Shown here in pieces: positions 35,254 through 48,100 of a stretch of 64,000 nt of DNA. The stretch is from contig JAXRKN010000045.1 in NCBI GenBank assembly GCA_038502055.1, forward strand, positions 9,041,501-9,105,500. The letters run 5' to 3'. Both the position numbers and the translations under genes were made by a program. The DNA is from Tanytarsus gracilentus (taxonomy: Eukaryota; Arthropoda; Insecta; Diptera; Chironomidae). Position 1 is the stretch's first letter. Each line of letters begins with the position of its first letter. The notes below the pieces were generated by a model. The model was not told the origin of the DNA. It saw only the letters and a program-made list of their open reading frames with translations, and did no database searches.

Positions 35254-35845
35254 AAATTCATTCGGGGCTTGTTTGAGAATTGTAATTTTTTTTTTTTTAT
35301 TTTGTTTGAAGTATTTTGATAGGTAGTTAAGGGATTTGACCTTGTTCTCGAGAGGGTTTTGTTTGTGACGTTGCAACTGTGTCACTAGTCTCAGTTGAGG
35401 AAGGTAGTGGTGGAATCACGGTTTTTTAAGTGATTTGAAATATATTGTTGATTTGGTTTTGATTAGTTGGAACTGTAATATCTGTTCAGTAAACAAGACT
35501 GTTTTAACCGTGTTTCACTAGAAACTACTAACAAAAAAATATTGAAAACAAAAACTTACAAATTACAAAAAACAAAAACACTAACACACTACATTGCGTA
35601 AGGTTTTTAAAATTCCTATTACGTGTGGTGGGGTGGTTGGCGTGCTCTAAGTTACTAATTGTTTTATTCGGAGGGGTTTGTTCGTCGTGGTTGTATCGCT
35701 GTGTCTTGCCTAAGTAGCCCGTAGCCCTGTTTTCCGAGGAATCGGGGGTAATCATGTGTGGTTGCGTTGGACGTCTCTCCTACTTCGGTAGTGGCCACCT
35801 AATCGTCATCTAATCTAATCTAAATTCATTCGGGGCTTGTTTGAG
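35254..35845 (+). mobile_element. 5'-truncated non-LTR element, copy A, with 24-bp target duplication
   Basis: Body 35278-35821 (544 bp) flanked by perfect 24-bp direct repeats at 35254-35277 and 35822-35845 (both begin AAATTCATTCGGGG). The 3' end is a short tandem tail of TCTAA units. The body matches the 3' part of copy C (59465-60075), including the shared run GAGGAAGGTAGTGGTGGAAT and the last 80 bp. The 5' junction shows 3-nt microhomology (GAG) with the element, as expected from target-primed reverse transcription ending early. There is no coding capacity. Confidence 0.9.
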
Positions 35846-36115
35846 TAAATAAGAAGAAATGCGTAAATTGTTGCGAATTTGAAACGAAGACGGAAAACTT
35901 TTACTTTTGTTTTCGCATTGCGTAAGGTCTCACCGTTACTCACACACAATAATGTGTATAATTTTTGCACAGTGCGTGGATGAATGAAATTTAACCTTAA
36001 CCTACAGCAATAAATATGCGCTCTCTTTCACTCAATGCCATGTCAATGCCGACACAAATGATGAATTTATTATAGAATGAAATCTAAATTTTAAATTTTC
36101 TTGTTAATTATAGAT

Positions 36116-39100
36116 ATGGCGGAAGGAAATGGAGAAATTATTGACGACACCACCAAAAAGTCAGAGGATCGAGGTGACGGTGAAAAGACAGAGGACTACC
36201 CAAAATTGATTGCATATGGACTTGATAAGAAAGTTGCTGCCAAATTAGATGATATTTACAAGACGGGCAAACTTGCTCACTCAGAACTCGACGAGCGTGC
36301 TCTTGATGCGCTCAAAGAGTTCCCCGTTGATGGTGCCTTGAACGTATTGGGTCAGTTTTTGGAGTCGAATTTGGAGCATGTGTCCAACAAGTCAGCATAC
36401 CTTTGTGGTGTCATGAAAACATACAGGTAATGTACTCATCTATTCTTTGTAAGAGTTAATGTTTAATAATTTTTTTAAATAGACAAAAAAGCAGAGCAAG
36501 CCAAGCAGGAATTCCGACACCAGCCGTAACAGCCACAGTGAAAGGTCCCGATGAAGACAAAATCAAAGCAATTTTGGAGCGAACAGGATACACACTCGAT
36601 GTCACAACAGGTTTCCCTATCTCTCGAACATTTATTTATCTCGCGAGGTAACTAATGTGACATAAAAATCATTTTAGGACAACGAAAGTACGGCGGACCT
36701 CCACCGAATTGGGACGGACCGTCGCCAGGTAATGGTTGCGAGGTGTTTTGTGGCAAGATTCCGAAGGACATGTACGAAGATGAATTGATTCCGCTCTTTG
36801 AAAAATGTGGCATGATCTGGGACTTGCGCTTGATGATGGATCCGATGACTGGCACGAATCGAGGTTATGCATTTATCACATTCACATGCCGCGATTCCGC
36901 ATACAATGCTGTCCGAGAGGTAAGTGAAGCTTTTCCGAGTGAACTTTTTTCCTCTTGGCATATTTTTCGCTTTAGAATTTTAATTTCCTACTTTTTTAAT
37001 TTACTAGTTACATATTTTAGTGATTTTAGTATTCTACAAATTAATTTAACAACCTTCCTAACGTGTCCACTTTAAATATTATTTGTAGTCGATAGAATCC
37101 TTCCAAGTAGTTGACAATTTTAATTTTTACAATTCAAGTTAAATTTAGACAATTATTTAGTTTCAATTTCCATTGTAAATTCAGCATGAACCCACCTCCG
37201 TTTTAAATAGTTTAATTAATTATATAGAACCCTACCCATATATATATTTTTGACAATAATTTCTCAAACCAAAGTTTCTGTTCACAGATCAAGTTTCTTC
37301 TCTCTGTCCGTTAACCCTCGCCAAAATTTCTCAAATTTTAAAAAACCACGATGATAATTTGTTGATGTATTTTCTGATGATTTTCCTTATGTCACTCTCT
37401 TTCTCTATTTTACTCTATGTTCTTTACTTTTTAGCGTTTGAAACTGTATATATGAAATTTTTATTTTAACCTCTTAAAATATAATGAGATAAATTTAACG
37501 TTTGTAGAAATCGAATTGATGATGATCAGAAACATTTTTATTCTGATACAAAGTCATTACGTAATCCACAAACGACCCCGCCTTTCCAAACCTTAAATGA
37601 TTTCTTCTTTCTTTCTTTCCTAACATGTTTTATATTTTCGGTTACATTTTATTTTTGGTATTCTCGACTTTTCGTTTTATTCTTTTTCTATCTCCCTCTA
37701 TCTCTCTTCCTCCTCACTCCACTCTAAAATCTCTTTTTGTGTTAGAATTATTATTACCTTTTCTTCATTTTCTTCTTCTCTTCGTTATACCGGCTATAGA
37801 ATGTATATAACATTTTTTTTTGAAACACATTGTATATAATGTAGAAAAAATAACTTGTTAATATGATCCACTCACATATTTATCTATCTAATTTCATTCT
37901 CGTTCTCTTTCTCTCGTTGCTGTGTGTATAACTTTGTCTCTCGTTCACAATTTTTTTTGTGTAAAAATTCTTTTTACATCAAAATGGCGCGTTATAATTC
38001 TCTCTCACTCACTCTTTTTTAAACTGCCCAAATTACAAGAAAAGAAAATAACGACAAGAAGATTGAGCCCTCAATTGAATTGAATTCTTGTAACTTCTCG
38101 TTTTTTTCGGTAGCAGTTGCTAATTTGCATGTTATGCAATTTTTATAATGTTCTAAAGAGAGAGCGTTTTGCTCGAAGGAGTAGCAACAAAAACACGAAA
38201 CTGCACCAGAGGTCAATGAAATTTGAATGTGCAAAAATACACATGCCATATGGTCAATAAAATTATACATTCTCTCGATCAACAATTGGAAGTTGAAAAT
38301 TATACACAAAATTTTAAATAGAAATTGCAAAAAAAAGTATTTCAGGTCTCCTCTTTGCAAAACTTTCTTTCTATCAATTGTTTTACAATCCAATATTTGA
38401 AATTTGCTTATTTAAAAAATATATTTAAAAATTATTTTGTTTTAGATGTTAATTGGCTTTTGTCTAATGCTGAGCTTTATTTCTAATTTCAAAATTTTAC
38501 AATTATTTCCACTCTTTTCTGGTTTCGGGACTATGTACATTAGTATATTTTAAGCAGTTAAATATTTATTTTAATGTCAGGTTTTATTTTTCTACGCGAG
38601 CATGTTTTAAATATTCAATTATTTAACTCAGAATTATTATACAGTCAAAAGTTAAATTATTATTTCTTTATTTTATTATTTTGTTCAAAAAAATTAATCC
38701 TTGTAAATGATCAACTTCGCAACAGACGCGGATGAGATTGTTTGCGTTAATTAGATGTGTAATTCGAGCTTAGATCAATTTCATGTGCAAGTTAATGCAA
38801 AATTATTGATGAAAAGCTTTCATGTATTTATTATTTGTACTTTATTCTTTATTGTTTTATCCATTTTATGTTTAGTTTTTTGGCAATTTTATCTAATTGA
38901 GAGCAAACTTATAACAAATTATTCTTTTTATTTCTTTGGTTAATTTTATGATTTTATTTTTATGATTTCTTTTATCATTATTTTTCTTCTTCCAAATTCC
39001 TTCAACAGCTCGATAACTACGAAATAAAACCCGGCAAGTGCTTGAAAATAAATGTTAGCGTACCCAATCTGCGCCTCTTTGTAGGCAACATACCGAAATC

Positions 39101-42100
39101 AAAAGGCAAAGAGGAGATTTTAGACGAATTTGGCAAATTGACAGGTAAATGTGATGCAACGAAAAAAAAAACTATACAGAAAATCTCTGTGGACAATCCT
39201 CGGGTATCGCCAAATGTTTATTCACGTTCTTAGAGTTTTTAACTTTTTGGTTTTTAAGTGAAAAAAAAATATCTTCGTGTGTTTTTTTTCTGTGGTAATA
39301 ACGAGTAGTTAATCGTGAGAATTACGTGCTAAAAAATTATTCATCTCGAATCGAAATTGTATATGCCGTGAAATTAAATCTTTCGAAAAAGATTTTTTGC
39401 GTCGTCGTTGGGCTCTCTTAAAGAAATACTTACACTCTCGTAACACCTGATCTTTTTGCATCTCAACTCGCTGCAGCAGAGTTTACCTCTTTTTATACCT
39501 TCGAAAGTCATTTTGACGATCATATTTCATATACACACACATTATGACTATAATTTCACTCGATAATAATAATTTGCTTTATCCTTTTTGCGACCAACTG
39601 GGATAATAAACCATTCATCGTGAAATGTGAATTGTACGCATACCATCTGCTTGATACATATATATCTTTCGTTCTCATTGCATTTTTTCGTTTGCACTTT
39701 TTTTGCTTTTGCTCCTTTATAGTTATGCTTAACTAAAAAAATATATATATGTAACTATCTATATATATTCAGGCGAAATGCATTTCACATACACACAGAA
39801 TATAATATTTGAGTTCTATGAACTTAATTTCTTCCAATCCTCCTTCCTCAATTACAGTTCACTAAACTTTTCTACGTCGTTGCGATGATAAAAGCTGAAA
39901 TTGAGTTTTCTTCTTCATATACTTTACCTCCTCAATTTCTTGATACTTTTTTCATTTTTGAGAAAACACCTGTTCTCGAACAGCTCAAATTTATGATCTC
40001 TCGCGTGAGAAGAGAGAAATTTGTATTATTATTTTTGCATCCCATCATATAAAAAACTTTTTTGAGTTTATTAAACGATTTTAATTTAATCCTTTTTCCA
40101 TTACCAAAAATGCCATGATATTTCATCATCCCACCACCACCAACTCATATCTCATTGATTTTCGTGCATTAATTTATGCTCAAAAATATATACAGTTAAT
40201 AGCTCATCAATTCATCTTTCTAATTCATTCATTATTCATAATCATATCGTCAGAAAATCATACATATAGAGGAAAAATTTTGTTTATATAAGAACAACAA
40301 ATGTTTATTGAAAATTTGAAATATCTCCAGTCATTATCTCTCTATCTCTCTTCATATGTTTGGCTGAATTATTCAATGATTTTTCCCTCTCTAATTATAC
40401 ACTCTAATTATCTCTTTAAAAATTAAATTTATAAACTAATTTGATTGAGACAGGAGAATCCCTTAAAGTACATTTAAAAAAAACAATATCAAAAAACTGT
40501 CTGTGTTAATTATTACAGCTTAATGATTATGAAATTCGCAAAGGCAAAAAGATTGGTGTAACGATATCCTTAAACAATCACCGGCTATTTGTCGGCAATA
40601 TTCCTAAAAATAGAGATCACGACGAAATTTTAGAGGAATTTACAAAGTATGCACGTAAGTGAATAATGAAAAATTCAACAAAAAAAAATTTGAAAAGGAA
40701 AATTTACGATAAAAAATTTACTAAAATTTAATCTCTCAAAATTCTATTTTTACATATATATGTTTTCCCAACGAAATTCAAAATTCAAAAAATAAATCAC
40801 ACAAACAAAATTATGTAAAATCCTCTTGGAATCGGTAATGTGTGGACAAAAACCAAAATTTAAAAAAATAACACAAAAACCAAAAAGATTATTAGCAACC
40901 TCCCCCCACAAAAGAATTAATTCGAATTCGAGAATTGGTGAATTGGAAACATTATAATTATTCGTTCGTTTTTTAATTCTCATCAAAAATAATTGGCTCA
41001 TAAAGACGTGAATAGAGGAAAAGTACCGCAATGCAGTCGAGTGCTTTTGTCTTAGGAGAGTATCTCAAGTCTGGCTGCATAGCGAAACTTTTCCTCTCTT
41101 TTTCGAATGTATTGAGGAAAACATTTCATAGAAATTTCCTCCATACATCCTCATTCCTCATCAGCATATTGATTTAATCTTGAATAATCATTTTCTTATT
41201 GGTTGAAACATATATAGTTCTGTAGCTCAACAATTTCAATTTAAAAAAAAATTTACCAAAATTAGCTTGAATTTTTTGTGCATGACAATTTTTGTACCTT
41301 TGAACAAGAAAAAAATTGTGATAACTCAATGTGGTAAATGATGATAATTTTTGACACTAAAGAACAAAATGAAATTTGTGATTAGAGCAAATATAATTGT
41401 CAGGCTACAGTTCTTCATAAAAGTCAATTTCGAAACACTTTAGTGATAAGCTACCGCATGTGACGCGAGAAGAGAGATACTTGTCGCTCACATGATGGAT
41501 GTTCCCCCACAAAACACTCCCTTTCAAATAAATAATGGAGTTTTGAATTCAAAATTTTGTTTCGTAATGACTGGAGAAGTGAGCAACAAAGTGCTATTTT
41601 TTTGAGAAGAAAATTCATTTTTGGATCAAACTGAAGTAATATGTATGACTTGTTTGTAATTTGATCTCATCAAATATTTCTTTATTTTTATTTTTTTTGA
41701 AACTCTTTTTCACTATTTTTAAGTTTTTTTTTCTTTTCCTCTAATCACAATCCTTCATCATGACTGAATTTTTGTTAATGCTCGTTTTTTATCGAGCAAA
41801 AAGGAGATTTTTGTATATGTGTACATAAGTGTCTTTTCACTCTCTCTCTTTCTCTCGTTATCGATCAACCATCGATCATTAAAATATATCCCAAAATAAA
41901 ATAATAATTTTTAAAGAGCGTTTTGGTAAAAGTTTAATCACAAAAAAGAATTGAAATTGTTAACCGCAAAATAAAACCAATTATGTTTCTTCTCAATACT
42001 TAAATGTGTCTCTTTCATATTCCCCTGAAAAAAAATATATATTTAATTATTGATTACCTCATTTGATTGCATTTTCACTCATAATTGATGTGTAACTTTT

Positions 42101-45100
42101 GTGCTTTTACTGCGAATGAATCTAATGAAAAAAAAATTCTTTTACTACGTCACGATAAAATAAAACAACAGCTGGTCTCATGGAAGTGATCATCTACAGT
42201 TCACCTGACGACAAGAAAAAGAACCGCGGTTTCTGCTTCCTCGAGTATGAGTCACATAAAGCTGCATCATTAGCGAAACGAAGGCTAGGCACCGGACGAA
42301 TTAAAGTATATTTTTTATTACTTTATAGAACTCTTAATTAAACTGTGCCAACTTAGGTTTGGAGCTGTGATATTATTGTCGACTGGGCAGATCCACAAGA
42401 AGAGCCCGACGAAGGAACAATGGGCAAGGTTAAAGTTCTCTACGTGCGCAATCTAACTCAAGACGTCCAGGAGGAAAAGATCAAGGTATGACAACTCTTA
42501 AAATTATTTTTAAACTAATTAACTAATAAATTTTTAATCAGGAAACATTCGAGCAATATGGCAAGGTGGAGCGTGTTAAGAAAATCAAAGACTATGCCTT
42601 TGTTCACTTCGAAGATCGTGATAACGCTGTGTTGGCAATGAGAAATCTAGATGGAAGTGATCTCGTTGGATCGCAAATGGAGGTTTGAATTTAATTAAAT
42701 TCTTCTAAGATGACTCTTAGTTTTTATTTTAAAATACTTTTAGGTATCGTTAGCTAAACCACCGTCCGATAAGAAGAAAAAGGAAGAAGTTCTTCGAGCA
42801 CGCGAACGCCGAATGATGCAAATGATGCAGTGTCGATCAGGACTGATTGGGTATGGTCAAATTTTTTTTAAATCATTGATTTGCCTTAATATAATTTAAA
42901 TTTTTTAGGATGTCTCCAACTAGCATGATGCCACCGCCACTTCCGCCAATTGCTGGTACAATGCGACCTGGAATGAGTACGCAGCCAAGACTTCCGCTTC
43001 GTGGCGGCCCAATGGCACGTGATTACGGTAAGTAGTCTTTATTTCAATTTTTCACGAAAAGAATCTAAAGAGTAGTTTTAAAGATAAACATATATTTAAT
43101 TATATTATATGAGAAAAAAGAAAATATTAACAATACGAATATATAATCAAAAATGAAGAGAACCAAAAACTTTGATTCCATAAGTTTTATAAAAATGAAT
43201 TATATATATGCAAGAAAGCTCTATATAATGATAACTAATAAGATAATGTAAATGAAGAAAAATTAATTGAAAATGTATATTAATGATTCGCGACATAATT
43301 TGATCAATTAGAATAAGAAAAAAATGTACTTAAAAGAACCCTCTCAGAAATACTTCTTTAAACAAAAAATAATAATTATGAATCGGGAAACATTTTCTAT
43401 CAACTTTTTCCTCGTTTTTCTTAAGTTTAATTCTGTTATAATTTTCTTTTTGAGTTTAGTTATTTTTTTTATTTCCAAAAGGAAATTCACTGAATGATGT
43501 TTAATCAATTTTATTTCATAAACATCATTCAAAAGATTAATATGAAAACAAAACTGTTATAATAATGAAATTGGAATTCAAAGCAGGGACAAAGTCTCGC
43601 AGCAAAAATGTCGTTCCATATAAAAAAAACATTTGAAACATTTCTTTTATCTTCCCATTTTTATAATTGCAACTTCATTAACTTTCTTTTATTTTTTATG
43701 TTTTGCTTAACACTTTATCAAATTTTTAAGTGCCTCTTTCCTACCCTATACTCTCTTCTTTATTTTCTCTTTAAACGCCTTTGCATGCTCATCATCTCAT
43801 TATTTTTTTGCATAACCTATTTTTTTTATTGAAAAAATTCACCCTAAAGAAATTCACAAACAAGATTATTTTTTCGACAAGTCCCGTTAGATTAACTTAT
43901 GGAAGAAGTCTTTTTAAATTTTTGCATGAACTTTTCCTTCTCTGTTTCAATTCACGGCATGTAAGAATACAGTTTAACATGAAAAGGATTTTTTTTGTAG
44001 TTAGTTAGTTTTTTTATGAATACTTTCTTAAAATTTGAGACCTAAAAATTCTAAATTCAAATAGATTGGAATTGGTAAGTAAAATTTTTAAATCCGATAT
44101 CAAAATTCACTGATAAAATTGGGCAATCATCGCGTCAGCTTCATGAAAATTTATTTTTGTGCCTGGACTATCATTATTTCCTGTACATTTTAGTAATAGC
44201 CAATTTCATTCTCATTTCACGTTGTTCTCCTTTCTTCTCCTTAAAAAAACAATTATATAGTCGTCAATAATATTTTATTTAATTTTTCTTCGTTTAAAAA
44301 AAAGATTCCTCTAAAAAACCAACCAAAATTTATCCAAATTATGTAATTCAATGTTATATTCATTTTATAGATTATGATTATGATTTTGTCGGCTTTTCTG
44401 ACTATCGCGGTGGATATAATGAATCATTTTATGATGAATATTATCGCTCGTTTGATGGAGACTATCCATATCCATCGAGCGTCGCTCCAGGAGGAGTAGG
44501 GCAGCGACCAGGAAGACAAAATTCGGTGGGTTTTCAAATCTTTTTTTGATTTTTAGTACAAAATTTTTTATGATTTGGTCGCAAACAAAATTATGCATAG
44601 AAAATTTTAACTTTTATATTTGACAAATTTTTATTTTAAAATTTAAACAAAAATTGAAATTTGGCTGATTGAATTGACTCACAAAATTATTACACAAAAA
44701 AAAAGAAAAAAAAAGATTGAATGAAATTTGAATTGAAAATGGTCGCAGACAGCATAAATAATATAGAAGCAAAAGCAACAGACTTTAGCATATTTTTCTG
44801 ACTTGTAATTTTTTTATTATATTTTTATATGTTCTCTCTCCACCACTCTCCTCCGAACAATCAAACATGCTGGCCCTCACTACGCTCAAACGCATAATAT
44901 TTTTATATAACCTCGCGCGATGACAGTGATCAACGATTAAACGTCATAATACTTTAAAATAAATTTAAAATTTAATCATTTTCGATATTGCAAAATTTAA
45001 ACGAATCGTAATCATGTAAACGAGAAAGAAAAACTTAGATTTCGTGAAATAATTGACTATCAGAATCCCTTTTCTCTCTCTCACTCTTAATATAAATATA

Positions 45101-48100
45101 TATATTTACCCGTTTGTACTTTTATTGTTTACGTCTAGCTTAATGTCTCTTATAATTTTTTATGTTTGTATTCATTTTTTGCTTACTTTTTTATTTTACC
45201 TAACGCTCAAATATTTTAATTTCTAATCTTTTTTGCTTTTGCTTCATCTTCTAACCCTCTCTTTCTCTCAACTTTATGAGTTACTAATTTTAACTAATTG
45301 CGTGCAAAAATAAATGGTGACAGGCAATTACTAACATTTTTAAAACAAAAATTGTTCATTCTCCCTCTATATATTTTATTTACTTCCCACTTCATACCTC
45401 ATCACTCATTATTTTGCATTCATCACTCACTTTTTATTAAATACGAAAAATGTTACTACAAAAAAGAAAATCAATCGCAAAATTCAAAATTCCTTCACTC
45501 TGAAATATGAAATCTCCTCACAAAAAATAAAAGTGTAATAATGTGTAAGATAGAGACAACTTTTTTGCATAAAAGTTTAGAAACGAATTACTCGGAAGAT
45601 TGTTAAGCATCGTTGAAACGAAATGAAAGAAATCTTTTCGTAAAAATCGTTTTCAATTTGAATTATTAAAATTTTCATTTAAATTCCACAAAAAATATTT
45701 CTTTCTTTCGTACGAGAATTTTTTTATTGCAAACATTCAGAAAAGAAAAAAACAGTTTTTAAGTTGTGAATGGTAGAGGAAGAAAAATGTCTAAAATGCA
45801 ATGCACTATCTCTCACTCTCTCTCTCTCTTACTCTTTTTATTTTCCTTTAACTCATTTCTTTATTATTTTTTGGTCTTTTCCAAAAACAAAATCATTAGG
45901 AGGTTGTTATAATTGCTGACGATGATAGATTTATACATTTTAAACATTTTTTGAATTCTTTATCTGAGAAAAGATTTTTTTTGTTATATCTCTATAGTTT
46001 AGTCTAAACAGTAATTTCTATTATAATTAATAATAGTAAAAGATTTTTTTTTATAATTTCCATTAATTATAATTTTTTAATTAATTTTTTTCATGATTTC
46101 TAACGCGATTTTATTATGCTTTTTGTTTTTTTCTTCCATATTTTCTCTCTCTTATCACTCTTGATTTCCTCCATGTGTAAACTGAAAAAAAAAATATTTA
46201 TTAAATGCAAAATCAAAATTTCACCTCAAAATTTGCCGCCAAATTTTATCCTTCACACACTCACTACACATGATGGATCGTTGACAAATAAATCAATTAA
46301 TTACGAAAAATTGCCCTAATTGGAATATTTTCAAAAAAAAATTAATGACCCGGGAAAAAAATATAACAAAACTTTTGGAACTCAACAAAATCAAAATTTC
46401 TCTCAAAATTTAAAATGGCGTTTATTCAATCAATCAAAAAAAAATCAAACAAACTCGTTATAATAAAATCAAAGGTGGGTGGTCTTGGGCAGCGTGGAAT
46501 TCCGCGTGGACGAGTCGTTGGGCCCCGTGGCAACAACAAGCAGGATCTCCATCAACGGGGCGCGGCTCATCAAGCAACCGTGCAGGTGCCTCTTCTTCAT
46601 GGAACTCACAACAAACACGCTCGTCTTGGCATCCGCGTCAAGGCTCTAGCAGCAAATACAACAGGTGAGAGAACATAAACCCTAAAAAAGCTTCAAATAA
46701 TAATAAAAAAAATATTAAAAGCTTCTTCTTCCCTTTTTTAATTTGACTTTCATTCTATCTTAATTAAATTCTCGACAATAACTCACAATCTTTTTTTTTT
46801 AATTTTAAGTAGTGTTAAGATTACGATTACGTTCATTGCTGGGTTCTCTTACTGCTTCTTTGTCTCTCTTTCTGTTTCTCTTGTTGAAAAAATTGACATT
46901 TCTAGGAGTTTTTTTTTTGCATGCGAAAATTTAATTTGTATAAACACAATTTAGTTCAATCACAAACACAATTCACAGTTTCATGCGTGATATAGAGAGC
47001 AGTATGAGAGCACAACTTTGATTTATTTTCTTCTTTTTAGTTTTACTTTCATCAACAGTTATTTAAAGAGAACACAAAATATATCTTATTGAAAAAGAAA
47101 TGTGTTAGGTGATAATCAAATGAATCGATTAGTATAGAGAACTATTATGTACCTAACTTTAAGTGTTTTCTCTCTACACACTCACACACACACAAACACA
47201 CAATCAACACCATTTTATCAGTTTAAAAAATATATATATTTTAAGTAATTTTGCGATTGAAGTGAAATTTTTGTAAATAAGAAATTCACGAGCATATTTC
47301 ATCATTTCATATTTTAACACAACTTTTGTATATTCTTAGAACAATCATATCTTTTTATATTTTACCTCCCCCCTCTCTCACTCCCCTGACTGAATTTCTA
47401 AGGCTTTTTAGTCTCTCTCTCTTTTTTTAACAATCCTGTTTATAGTTTTTTTTATACTCTTAACAATCATAAATGTTCTTCTTAATGGCTTATGCTAACC
47501 TCTTAATTTTGTGTTTTTTCATTTAATACTACTTTTTTGTGGAGGTGCATTGTGGCGAAAAATTAACGGGAAATAAATTTTGCAAGTCGAAATTGTAAAA
47601 AAAGAAATAAATACTAATCGATTCGTTAGTGTTAAGTTTAAAATGTTGCATTTTGGAAAATATATAAAACGTTTGATATATTTTGTGTAGACTTTTGTTA
47701 TTGAGTTCAAAAAATTCTAAAACAAAGGTCATCCTCAGAGAGAAAATTCTTTTGATAAACTTAAAGAAGAATTTTCTCTCCATTTTGTTCCAGAATTAAA
47801 AAACAAATTCGAACACTTTAGCTAATTAATTAAGACAACCAAAAAAATTTCTCTCTTTCTCTTCTTTTTTTTTATTAACAGCTTAGAAATTCCTCAAACT
47901 TCATCCGAACAAATTAAAATTTAATCTCACAATGAGAGCAAAAAAATTAATGCAAATTGAACCGCTCAGAAAAAAAAGTAGTGAAAATTCTTTTGGAAAT
48001 CTTTATCCCTATTGGAAATCAAAAATCAAAATAAGCTTTCTCGAGTTGTTGATGTTGTTGTGTTTTACAATTATCAAGATGATTTCATTTATTTTTTTTC

